This document shows, in pieces, positions 8,719 to 15,776 of a stretch of DNA of 64,000 nt; the first letter of the stretch is position 1, and every line of letters starts with the position of its first letter. The stretch is from an uncultured Candidatus Melainabacteria bacterium (GTDB lineage: Bacteria > Cyanobacteriota > Vampirovibrionia > Gastranaerophilales > Gastranaerophilaceae). Under the pieces are notes generated by a model. The model was not told where the DNA came from. It made no database searches and saw only the letters and a program-made list of their open reading frames with translations. Made by a program: the position numbers and the translations under genes. Where the stretch lies: the NCBI GenBank assembly GCA_934754515.1, contig CAKVIG010000009.1, positions 1-64,000 on the forward strand, written 5' to 3'.

Positions 8719-8746
8719 ATAAAAAAAAAGAGCCACTTATGGCTCT
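8719..8746 (-). terminator. Minus-strand terminator with no assigned gene
   Basis: The hairpin AGAGCC-ACTTAT-GGCTCT is followed on the minus strand by nine T residues. It lies upstream of the pilT start, so it stops transcription coming from the 8.75-9.1 kb gap. Its loop resembles the terminator after the tRNA at 19841. A short minus-strand RNA or antisense transcript is implied but not otherwise visible. Confidence 0.6.
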
Positions 8747-8866
8747 ATGGAATTAAGAATAGCTGGAAGTATGAAAAAGATTTAATAACTTAATTAAACT
8801 TGAATTTTTATAAAAAAACTATTAGGTAGTTGGGGAATATTTTCGCAATAAAATTTAACAATGTGC

Positions 8867-8895
8867 TTGTAAATAAAATATTGTCATGCTAATAT
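8867..8895 (+). promoter_or_regulatory. Candidate promoter P1 of rpsH-rplF-rplR
   Basis: -35 TTGTAA (8867-8872), 17-bp spacer, -10 TAATAT (8890-8895). Transcription would start near 8902 and give a leader of about 218 nt before rpsH. Confidence 0.55.
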
Positions 8896-8969
8896 AAAGC
8901 AGTCGGACTACTAAAAAACGCTTTTATTGAGCAAAATTAATTTAGCAAGCGACGAGTACAAGGAGCGGA

Positions 8970-9002
8970 ATGAACCGTCAAAGAGTACGAAAAATTGACT
9001 GA
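8970..9002 (+). CDS. Possible leader peptide (10 residues) upstream of rpsH
   Basis: ATG at 8970 follows AGGAG (8961-8965) at a workable spacing and opens a 10-codon frame, MNRQRVRKID, ending in TGA. The frame covers the 5' arm of the long-range stem (8978-8986), so translating it would disrupt that stem. It is real only if promoter P1 is used; a second promoter inside the gap would exclude it. Confidence 0.3.
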   Translation: MNRQRVRKID

Positions 9003-9023
9003 AAGAACAGCATATTCTAATAA
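8995..9023 (+). promoter_or_regulatory. Candidate promoter P2 of rpsH-rplF-rplR
   Basis: -35 TTGACT (8995-9000), 17-bp spacer, -10 TAATAA (9018-9023). It would start transcription near 9030, about 90 nt before rpsH. It competes with or supplements P1. Confidence 0.45.
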
Positions 9024-9119
9024 TCGATTAGCTGTATAATCGGGATATTGGGGTAAAACCCTCAAACTACGAAACTCTTTGAAAGAAAATTCCAAACCAC
9101 AAAAAAAAGGATAAGTAAA

Positions 9120-9515
9120 ATGAACACAGATCCAATAGCAGATATGCTAACAAGAATCAGAAACGCTAATTTAGTTTCTCACCCATCAGTAGAAATGCCA
9201 TCTTCTAAATTAAAAGTAGCTTTGGCTAAGCTTTTAAAATCAGAAGGTTTCATCACTGATTACTCTGAAAGAGCAGAAGGTCACTTCAAATACTTAACAA
9301 TCGAATTGAAGTATGACGAAGCTAACAAACCTGTTATTTCAAACCTACAAAGAGTTTCTAAACCAGGTTTAAGAAACTACTGCAAAGCGAAAAACCTTCC
9401 ACAAGTTTTGGGTGGTATGGGTATCGCAGTTGTTTCTACTAGCAAAGGTCTTTTAACAGACAGAAAAGCTAGAAAAGAAAACCTCGGCGGCGAAGTTCTT
9501 TGCTACGTATATTAG
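9120..9515 (+). CDS. rpsH: 30S ribosomal protein S8
   Basis: S8 is a primary 16S rRNA-binding protein of the small-subunit platform. The 131-residue protein begins [16 protein letters not shown] and ends with the conserved [30 protein letters not shown] precedes the ATG. In most bacteria S8 lies in the middle of the long spc operon. Here it is the first gene of a three-gene cluster, with rpsN and rplE absent upstream. Confidence 0.98.
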   Translation: MNTDPIADMLTRIRNANLVSHPSVEMPSSKLKVALAKLLKSEGFITDYSERAEGHFKYLTIELKYDEANKPVISNLQRVSKPGLRNYCKAKNLPQVLGGMGIAVVSTSKGLLTDRKARKENLGGEVLCYVY

Positions 9516-9668
9516 AACGTCGTTAAGGCGTTAAGACAAAAGACGTTAAGTTCTTTTAATTACATTGGGTAATTGCGAGGAGAAACTTCACTTTATGGCG
9601 ACGAAGCAATCCATAAATATTTATAATGAACTTAACGACCTAGCAACTTAATGACTTAAAGACATTAC
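9516..9668. repeat. Nested palindromic repeat in the rpsH-rplF gap
   Basis: The outer arms are GTCGTTAAGGCGTTAAGAC and the complementary CTTAACGACC...ACTTAATGACTTAAAGAC. Inside them sits a second palindrome, ATTGCGAGGAG...CGACGAAGCAATCC (about 9570-9612). The same nested arrangement recurs at 10264-10433 in the next gap of the same operon. Confidence 0.7.
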
Positions 9669-9725
9669 ACTTAAAACAGGTTCAATTGACAGAAAAGCCT
9701 GTTCAAACAAAAAGGAGAAAATAAT

Positions 9726-10265
9726 ATGTCAAGAATTGGTAAAAAGCCTATTGAAATTCCATCAGGTGTTGAAGTAAAAATTGATGGAAACGTTATAACT
9801 GTAAAAGGCGCTAAAGGTACTGAATCAGTTACTTTTAGAGATGAAGTAAAAGTTTCTGTTGCTGATAACCACGTTATCGTTGAACCAAACTCAGACGATA
9901 GAAAAACAAACGCACTTCACGGTTTATTCAGAACTCTTATTGCAAACGCTATCCACGGTGTTTCTCAAGGTTTTGAAAAGAAATTAGAAATCGTTGGTGT
10001 TGGTTACCGTGCAGCTATGGAAGGTACTAAGCTTAACATGGCACTTGGTTACTCTCACCCTGTAATCGTTGAACCACCAGCTGGTATCACTATTGCAGTC
10101 GAAGCTAACACTAAAATTTCTGTAAAAGGCTCTAACAAGCAAACAGTTGGCGATGTTGCAGCATTCATCAGAAGCAAACGTCCGCCTGAAGTTTACAAAG
10201 GAAAAGGTGTTAAATACGAAGGCGAATACATCAGACGTAAAGCCGGTAAAGCAGGTAAGAAATAA
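9726..10265 (+). CDS. rplF: 50S ribosomal protein L6
   Basis: L6 binds 23S rRNA near the factor-binding site. The 179-residue protein has the standard MSRIGKKPIEIPSGV start, the GVGYRA motif and the C-terminal RPPEVYKGKGVKYEGE followed by RRKAGKAGKK. The SD is AAGGAG. Intergenic gaps of 210 bp before it and 233 bp after it are unusually long for a ribosomal operon and are filled by repeats. Confidence 0.98.
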   Translation: MSRIGKKPIEIPSGVEVKIDGNVITVKGAKGTESVTFRDEVKVSVADNHVIVEPNSDDRKTNALHGLFRTLIANAIHGVSQGFEKKLEIVGVGYRAAMEGTKLNMALGYSHPVIVEPPAGITIAVEANTKISVKGSNKQTVGDVAAFIRSKRPPEVYKGKGVKYEGEYIRRKAGKAGKK

Positions 10266-10433
10266 CGTCGTTAAGACGTTAAGTCTGAAAGTCATTAAGT
10301 TCATTTTCATTATTTTTATGAAGTATGACGCCAGGTCATTGCGAGGAGCAATTTCAATTTAGTGCGACGAAGCAATCCATAAATATTGATAACGAACTTA
10401 ACGCCTTAACGACCTAACAACTTAAAGACTAAA
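10264..10433. repeat. Nested palindromic repeat in the rplF-rplR gap
   Basis: This is the second copy of the composite element at 9516-9668. Outer arms are ACGTCGTTAAGACGTTAAG and CTTAACGCCTTAACGACC. The inner palindrome is CATTGCGAGGAGC...GCGACGAAGCAATCC (about 10336-10381). It starts at the rplF stop codon. Confidence 0.7.
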
Positions 10434-10498
10434 AAACATCGCCCACATAAATCCTTGAGTGGTATCAAGCAGATTTGGGCAAAGAAAGGAAAACCAAA

Positions 10499-10867
10499 AT
10501 GATTAAACAAGAAATTAGAAAACCAAAAGTACAAAAAAGACACCAAGCATTAAGAGTCAAGTTGGCTGGTACAACAGAATTCCCAAGATTGGCTGTTTAT
10601 AGAAGCACAAAACACATCTACGCTCAATTAATTGATGATGAAAAACATGTAACAGTATGTTCAGCATCTTCAGTTGATAAAGACCTTAAAGAAAAATTGG
10701 CTCACGGTGGTAACATCGAAGCTGCTAAGGTTGTTGGCGAAGCTATCGCTAAAAAAGCTTTGGCTAAAGGCGTTGAATGCGTTGTGTTCGATAGAGGCGG
10801 TTTCTTATATCACGGAAGAGTTGCTGCTTTAGCAGATGCTGCTAGAGAAGCAGGTTTGATGTTCTAA
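10499..10867 (+). CDS. rplR: 50S ribosomal protein L18
   Basis: L18 binds 5S rRNA in the central protuberance. The ATG at 10499 follows the SD AAAGGA and gives 122 residues, the usual length. An in-frame TTG upstream at 10475 would add eight unconserved residues. Conserved features are the basic N terminus, [19 protein letters not shown] and the C-terminal [20 protein letters not shown]. rpsE, which normally follows, is absent; a strong terminator ends the cluster. Confidence 0.97.
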   Translation: MIKQEIRKPKVQKRHQALRVKLAGTTEFPRLAVYRSTKHIYAQLIDDEKHVTVCSASSVDKDLKEKLAHGGNIEAAKVVGEAIAKKALAKGVECVVFDRGGFLYHGRVAALADAAREAGLMF

Positions 10868-10890
10868 TTAAGAAACACGAACAAATCATT

Positions 10891-10924
10891 AAAAGCGAGT
10901 AACTTATGTTGCTCGCTTTTTTGT
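10891..10924 (+). terminator. Intrinsic terminator after rplR
   Basis: A 13-position stem (one T-G wobble) with loop TTAT: AAAAGCGAGTAAC pairs with GTTGCTCGCTTTT, followed by T residues. It ends the rpsH-rplF-rplR unit. Confidence 0.9.
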
Positions 10925-10966
10925 ATGAAACATTAAAAATCAAAATTTACATTGTGTCACACTTTA

Positions 10967-10995
10967 TTGAATATTAAAAATATTTAAGCTATTCT
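10967..10995 (+). promoter_or_regulatory. Candidate promoter of minCDE
   Basis: -35 TTGAAT (10967-10972), 17-bp spacer, -10 TATTCT (10990-10995), about 30 bp before minC. Confidence 0.5.
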
Positions 10996-11027
10996 AAAAA
11001 CTGTGGTAGATTATTTGGGAAAATCAA

Positions 11028-12038
11028 ATGGAAAAAGGTTTTGTAGAGAATGGCTTTATTATTGATTTAAGCAACGCTAAAAATACAACTCAGCTTGTAT
11101 TTGAGCTTAGTTCAATTATGGAGCATCCTGATGTAAAAGGGAAAAATATTTGTTTAAAATTAGGAAGTTTAGATTTAAAACAATCTCAACTTTTGAGTAT
11201 TAAAGCTTTAATAGAATCAATGGACGCTTCAATCGCGTTTATTGACACTGTTTCAGAACAAACGGAAGCTTCTGCTGTAAGTTTAGGAATCATTGTTTCA
11301 GAAGTTTCGGATAACGTAGAACCGGCAGTAACTTGTGAACCTGACGAAAATCTTAAGGAAGAAGAAGTTGTTGTAAAAACAGAAGTTGATGAACCGCAAA
11401 ATAAAGTAACGGTTGAAGAAAACAAAACAGTTGAAGTTCATGCAGATATTCCGACATCTTCAAGCCCAATCGAAACAACTGAAGGTATTGAAGATATCTA
11501 CGAAGAAGAAACTACCCAAGAGTTATCAGAAGTAATTCATGCGGATACATTCGGCACTGATTTTGAAACTCTTGCAGCAAACGAAGGTTTAATCAGAAAC
11601 GAAGACGCGAGCAAATATATTCTTCTTGATACAGGTGATGTTTTACCTCAAGGCGCAGAAGAAAATAGTGTTAACACAGAAAGCTTGCCAACTTTGTACA
11701 TAAATCAAACATTGCGTTCAGGTCAAACTGTTAGTTATGAAGGCAACATTTTGATTATCGGCGATGCTCACCCGGGTAGTGAAATCGTTGCAACAGGTGA
11801 CATTACTGTTTGGGGTATCTTGGGCGGTATCGCACATGCAGGCTCGTTGGGTAATGTTACGGCAAAGGTAAGAGCATTGAAATTAAACGCAATCCAACTA
11901 AGAATTGCAGGTTTATACGCTAGAAGAAATGACACATTGAACGTACCTTACGTTCAAAAAACAAATGAGTTTACGCCGGAAGAAGCTCAAATTGAAGAAG
12001 GAAAAATAGTAATTTATAAAAAATTAAGGAGAGATTAA
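11028..12038 (+). CDS. minC: Septum site-determining protein MinC
   Basis: MinC inhibits FtsZ assembly away from midcell. The C-terminal beta-helix domain (about residues 220-330) is clear: LRSGQTVSYEGN, GDAHPGSEIVATGDITVWG, RIAGLYARRND. The N-terminal domain (1-100) fits the family weakly. Between them is a long acidic linker (about 100-215) rich in Glu, Val and Thr, making the protein 336 residues against the usual 220-270. minD follows with a TAATG overlap. Confidence 0.93.
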   Translation: MEKGFVENGFIIDLSNAKNTTQLVFELSSIMEHPDVKGKNICLKLGSLDLKQSQLLSIKALIESMDASIAFIDTVSEQTEASAVSLGIIVSEVSDNVEPAVTCEPDENLKEEEVVVKTEVDEPQNKVTVEENKTVEVHADIPTSSSPIETTEGIEDIYEEETTQELSEVIHADTFGTDFETLAANEGLIRNEDASKYILLDTGDVLPQGAEENSVNTESLPTLYINQTLRSGQTVSYEGNILIIGDAHPGSEIVATGDITVWGILGGIAHAGSLGNVTAKVRALKLNAIQLRIAGLYARRNDTLNVPYVQKTNEFTPEEAQIEEGKIVIYKKLRRD

Positions 12039-12850
12039 TGACTGGTCGAGTTATAGTAATTACATCAGGAAAAGGCGGAGTAGGGAAAACTACAACAAGT
12101 GCAAACATTGGTACAGCACTTGCTAAAGCCGGTTATAAGACTGTTCTTATTGATACAGACTTGGGACTTAGAAATTTAGACCTGTTACTTGGTCTTGAAA
12201 ATAGAATTGTTTACACAATTGTTGACGTAATAGAAGAACGTTGCAAACTTAAACAAGCGCTTGTAAAAGACAAAAAGAATCCTAATCTTTCATTGCTTGC
12301 AGCTGCTCAAACAAGAGATAAAACCGCTGTTAACGCAGAACAATTAAAGGGAATTTGCGACACATTAAAAGAAGAAAACGATTTCGTTCTTGTTGACTGT
12401 CCTGCGGGTATTGAACAAGGTTTCCAAAACGCAGTAGCAGGAGCTAGTGAAGCAATCGTTGTTACAACTCCCGAAATGTCTGCAATTCGTGACGCAGATA
12501 GAATTATCGGGCTTTTGGAATCAAAAGAAGAAATCACAAGTTATAAACTTCTTTTGAACAGAGTTCGTCCAAGCCTTATCAAAAATAACGAAATGATGAG
12601 CGTTGATGATGTTGTAGAAATTCTTTCTTGTCCGCTTATCGGTATAATTCCTGAAGATACAGGTATTATCACATCTACAAACAAAGGTGAGCCAATCGTT
12701 AATGACGAAAATGCGCTTGCAGGTAAAGCTTACAGAAACGTAGCACAAAGAATTTTGGGCGAAGAAGTTCCTTTCTTGGATTTGGATGAGCCAAAAGGTT
12801 TTGTTGCTAAGTTAAAAAATGTTTTTGCAAAATTGAAAGCGAAGGTGTAG
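12038..12850 (+). CDS. minD: Septum site-determining ATPase MinD
   Basis: MinD is the membrane-cycling ATPase that recruits MinC and is displaced by MinE. The deviant Walker A KGGVGKTT is at residues 11-18, with DTDLGLRNLD and FVLVDCPAGIEQGF after it. The C-terminal membrane-targeting helix is FVAKLKNVFAKLKAKV. The 270-residue length is typical. It overlaps minC by one base and is one base from minE. Confidence 0.98.
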   Translation: MTGRVIVITSGKGGVGKTTTSANIGTALAKAGYKTVLIDTDLGLRNLDLLLGLENRIVYTIVDVIEERCKLKQALVKDKKNPNLSLLAAAQTRDKTAVNAEQLKGICDTLKEENDFVLVDCPAGIEQGFQNAVAGASEAIVVTTPEMSAIRDADRIIGLLESKEEITSYKLLLNRVRPSLIKNNEMMSVDDVVEILSCPLIGIIPEDTGIITSTNKGEPIVNDENALAGKAYRNVAQRILGEEVPFLDLDEPKGFVAKLKNVFAKLKAKV

Positions 12851-12851
12851 A

Positions 12852-13364
12852 ATGGGGCTTTTCACAGATATTTACAATACCGTGGCTAAGTTCTTCCGCC
12901 CGCAAGAAGAACAGGGCGACGCTTCTAAATCAGTAGCGACCAACCGTTTGAAACTTGTTTTGATGCAAGACAGGACTAATTTAACACCAAAGATTTTGGA
13001 GCAAATGCGTGGCGAGTTAATTGATTTGCTTTCACGCTATGTTGAATTAGATAAAGAACTTCTTGAATTAAATTTCGAACACGAAGGTGACCAAGTTGCT
13101 TTGATGCTTTCAATACCCGTAATCAGAGCAAAAGATGAAGAAGAAATCGAAGCTACTTTAAAAGCTGAAGCAGAAAAGTTGGAAGCTAAAGCAGAAGAAA
13201 TCAAGGAAGCTGCTGAGTCAGACGAAGAAAATTCAGAAGAAGAAGTTGAAGCAGAAGAAACTGATAAATCAGAAAATCAAGACGAAAACAATGAAACTTC
13301 TGAAGAAGATAAAAAAGAAGAAAATTCAGAAGAACCTGCAGCAGAAGAAGAAAGTCATGCTTAA
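12852..13364 (+). CDS. minE: MinE topological specificity factor with acidic C-terminal extension
   Basis: MinE stimulates MinD and confines the division inhibitor to the poles. Residues 1-95 match the family: an N-terminal amphipathic stretch, the anti-MinCD helix with RLKLVLMQDR, then ELIDLLSRYVELD and the beta-rich core. MinE is usually about 85-100 residues. Here a tail of about 75 residues follows that is almost entirely Glu, Asp, Lys, Ser and Ala, probably disordered. minC in the same operon also has an acidic insertion. Confidence 0.93.
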   Translation: MGLFTDIYNTVAKFFRPQEEQGDASKSVATNRLKLVLMQDRTNLTPKILEQMRGELIDLLSRYVELDKELLELNFEHEGDQVALMLSIPVIRAKDEEEIEATLKAEAEKLEAKAEEIKEAAESDEENSEEEVEAEETDKSENQDENNETSEEDKKEENSEEPAAEEESHA

Positions 13365-13523
13365 CAATTAAGTATTATTAAGCAATAATCTTGATTTTTG
13401 TATCTGCTTGTAATATATTTAGCTATGTAGAGTGCTTACGCCAATATGTCACTCACACGGTTCGGCGGGGTTTGTAGTCGATGACAAATATCCAAAGACC
13501 ACAATTTAAAAGGAAATACAATA
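13365..13523 (+). other. Intergenic region and leader of rpsO
   Basis: Near 13369-13397 is a weak hairpin (ATTATT-AAGC-AATAAT) followed by TTTTT, which may terminate minCDE. The rest leads into rpsO and contains a GC-richer patch (CACGGTTCGGCGGGG, about 13455-13470) unlike its surroundings. S15 commonly autoregulates through its leader, so this may be the control site, but no specific fold was established. Confidence 0.35.
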
Positions 13524-13787
13524 ATGAACTTAAAGAACAAACAAGAAATTATTGAAAAATTCGGTGCTAATGCAAAAGATACCGGTTCTGCAGAAGTACA
13601 AATTGCAATGTTAACTAAAAAGATTTCAGAACTTACTGAACACATGAAATCTAACAAAAAAGACTTCGCTACAAAACGTGGTCTTTTGATGATGGTTGGT
13701 AAGAGAAAAAGACTTCTTTCATTCTTGAAAGATAGAAATCTTGAAGGTTACAGAAGCCTAATTAAAGAATTAGGAATCAGAGGTTAA
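13524..13787 (+). CDS. rpsO: 30S ribosomal protein S15
   Basis: S15 binds the 16S rRNA central domain early in assembly. The 87-residue protein has the four-helix signature: [34 protein letters not shown] and [12 protein letters not shown]. The SD is AAAGGA. It is monocistronic here, with its own terminator. Confidence 0.98.
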   Translation: MNLKNKQEIIEKFGANAKDTGSAEVQIAMLTKKISELTEHMKSNKKDFATKRGLLMMVGKRKRLLSFLKDRNLEGYRSLIKELGIRG

Positions 13788-13789
13788 TC

Positions 13790-13824
13790 AAAAAGAACCG
13801 CTCAATGAGCGGTTCTTTTTTTTT
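13790..13824 (+). terminator. Intrinsic terminator after rpsO
   Basis: AAGAACCGCTC-AAT-GAGCGGTTCTT followed by a run of T, starting a few bases past the rpsO stop. Confidence 0.92.
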
Positions 13825-13919
13825 GTATGATAAAACAATTATACAAATTTTAAACAGATAAATTTAAAACAATTTTCCATTTTCCTTTATAAAAAGGCTA
13901 TGATATTCACACATTTGAC

Positions 13920-15689
13920 TTAAACAATCGCCCCATGACTTGCATCTTGCACGGTTCTTGAATATTTACCCAAATAACCTTTAGCTTTTGTGACAAACGG
14001 TTTTAGATTATTTCTTCTTCTTTCTTCCAATTCCTCGTTAGACACAAGCAAATCCAAAGTTCTGTTATTAATATCAATTTTTATTTTATCACCGTCTTTA
14101 ATCAATGCAATTACTCCACCATTTGCAGCTTCCGGACAAATATGTCCGACACAAATTCCTCTTGTACCGCCAGAAAAACGTCCATCCGTAATCAAAGCAG
14201 CTTTTGTACCTAAACCTTTACCCACAAGTAAGGACGTAGGAGCAAGCATTTCTCGCATGCCGGGGCCGCCTTTAGGACCTTCGTAACGGATTACGATTAC
14301 ATCACCTTCTTTAATTAAATCGTTTTCTAGAGCATTCATAGCTTCTTCCTCCGAATCAAAAGTTTTTGCAACACCTTCAAATTCGTAACAACTTTCATCA
14401 ACAGCTGAAATTTTAATTACAGACCCTTCTGGCGCAATATTTCCTCGTAAAATTCCCAGCCCCGGTTTTGTTGTAAACGGTTCTGAATAAGGATGAATAA
14501 TTGATTTATCAGAATAAACTCCTGCGAATTCTCTTGTCGCTTTAAATTCAGGAACACTTTTTATAAGCTCGTCAACAACAGCAGGAATTCCGCCTGCTTG
14601 ATGGAAAGCAGTCATTGTGATATTTGAAGAAGGTTCCAGTTTAACAAATTGATGGATTTTGTGTGAAAGTTCATCAAAGTCTTTAAGTGAAACTGTTTGA
14701 GAGTTTTCTTGATAAGCCCCCTCCCTAGCCCTCCCCCGTGGAGAGGGAACGACCTCTTGAATTGATTGAGCGCACTTTGCCCCCTCTCCTTGAGGAGAGG
14801 GTTGGGGTGAGGTGTCAGCCAACGCAGAAACTTCACCCAATCCTGCTGCATTAGCCAACGCCAATATATGCAAGAACGAATTTGTAGAACCGCCCATTCC
14901 CAAATCCGCTATAATCATATTTCTCAAGCTATCTCTTGTAATTATATCTAAAGGCTTAATATCTTCTCTAACCCAATCAACGATTTGCATTCCGCTTTCA
15001 AATGCAATTCTGCGTTTTTGAGAAGAAACTGCTGCTGCTGTCGCACAATAAGGAAGGCTCATTCCTAAAACTTCGGTTAAACAAGCCATTGTGTTTGCGG
15101 TATACAAACCTTGGCAAGCACCTGCAGAAGGACAAGAAGCTTCTTCTAATTCCAACAAACGTTCCTGAGTAATTTCGCCGTTTCTGTATTTTCCGATAGC
15201 TTCAAATGCACCTTTAATCATTGTTAATTTTTCACAATGGCTTTCACCATCAAGCATTGGACCTGCTGTTACAATGATTGTAGGAATATTTATCCTTGCA
15301 GCTGCTATAAGCATTCCCGGAGTTATTTTATCACAATTTGAAAGCAATACTAAACCGTCTAATTGATGCGCATTTGCAACCGTTTCCACACAATCTGCGA
15401 TTAAATCTCTTGAAGGAAGTGAATACTGCATGCCGGAATGTCCCATTGCGATTCCGTCACAAACCGCAGGCACACCGAATATAAACGCTTGACCGCCGTT
15501 TGTGTGAATCCCTTTTTCAATTTGGCGTTCTAAATCTCTCATTCCAATATGCCCTGGCACTAAGTCCGAAAACGAACTTGCAATTCCTATAAATGGAGAT
15601 TCCATATTTTTCTTAGAAACTCCTGTGGCCATCAAAAGACTTCTGTGCGGTGTTCTTGCAATACCTTTTTTTATATTATCACTTCTCAT
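13920..15689 (-). CDS. ilvD: Dihydroxy-acid dehydratase with in-frame repeat insertion
   Basis: IlvD dehydrates 2,3-dihydroxy acids in isoleucine and valine synthesis and carries an iron-sulfur cluster. Cluster and active-site motifs are intact: [20 protein letters not shown] and [15 protein letters not shown]. The protein has 589 residues, about 30 more than the usual 555-560. The excess is a block at about residues 293-324 encoded by a palindromic intergenic-type repeat ([11 protein letters not shown] ... [11 protein letters not shown]) that keeps the frame open. The block lies just after the conserved helix containing [18 protein letters not shown]. No other ilv gene is adjacent. A hairpin overlaps the start region. 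Confidence 0.96.
   Translation of the reverse strand: MRSDNIKKGIARTPHRSLLMATGVSKKNMESPFIGIASSFSDLVPGHIGMRDLERQIEKGIHTNGGQAFIFGVPAVCDGIAMGHSGMQYSLPSRDLIADCVETVANAHQLDGLVLLSNCDKITPGMLIAAARINIPTIIVTAGPMLDGESHCEKLTMIKGAFEAIGKYRNGEITQERLLELEEASCPSAGACQGLYTANTMACLTEVLGMSLPYCATAAAVSSQKRRIAFESGMQIVDWVREDIKPLDIITRDSLRNMIIADLGMGGSTNSFLHILALANAAGLGEVSALADTSPQPSPQGEGAKCAQSIQEVVPSPRGRAREGAYQENSQTVSLKDFDELSHKIHQFVKLEPSSNITMTAFHQAGGIPAVVDELIKSVPEFKATREFAGVYSDKSIIHPYSEPFTTKPGLGILRGNIAPEGSVIKISAVDESCYEFEGVAKTFDSEEEAMNALENDLIKEGDVIVIRYEGPKGGPGMREMLAPTSLLVGKGLGTKAALITDGRFSGGTRGICVGHICPEAANGGVIALIKDGDKIKIDINNRTLDLLVSNEELEERRRNNLKPFVTKAKGYLGKYSRTVQDASHGAIV
14716..14814. repeat. R1 palindromic repeat inserted in frame inside ilvD
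   Basis: Two R1 half units face each other: CCCTCCCTAGCCCTCCCCCG...GGAGAGGG at about 14718-14747, and CCCCTCTCC...GGAGAGGGTTGGGGTGAGG at about 14780-14812. This is the same sequence type found between genes at 23001, 28797 and 60226. Here it lies wholly within coding sequence, is a multiple of three and contains no stop in the ilvD frame. Confidence 0.85.
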
Positions 15690-15697
15690 AATAAAAA

Positions 15698-15727
15698 CCC
15701 TTTCGTATTGATTTTATCACGAAAGGG
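15698..15727 (-). promoter_or_regulatory. Hairpin sequestering the ilvD ribosome binding site
   Basis: On the minus strand CCCTTTCGT pairs perfectly over 9 bp with ACGAAAGGG (loop 12 nt). The 3' arm holds AAAGGG, the only SD candidate, 8 nt before the ilvD ATG. TTTTTATT follows the hairpin, so it also resembles an intrinsic terminator. Either translational control or attenuation of ilvD is possible. Confidence 0.55.
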
Positions 15728-15776
15728 GAATGATTTTTAAGAAAATTTATAAGGTTAGATATTAATAAAATTCTTT

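Larger units (their letters stand above)
8902..9119 (+). other. Structured 5' leader of the rpsH cluster
   Basis: This long gap holds no conventional gene. TCAAAGAGT (8978-8986) is exactly complementary to ACTCTTTGA (9074-9082), giving a long-range 9-bp stem that encloses smaller hairpins: ACAGC...GCTGT around 9006-9035 and GGG-TAAAA-CCC around 9052. I do not recognise a named RNA family. A ribosomal-protein autoregulatory site (for example for S8) is possible but unproven. Confidence 0.4.
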
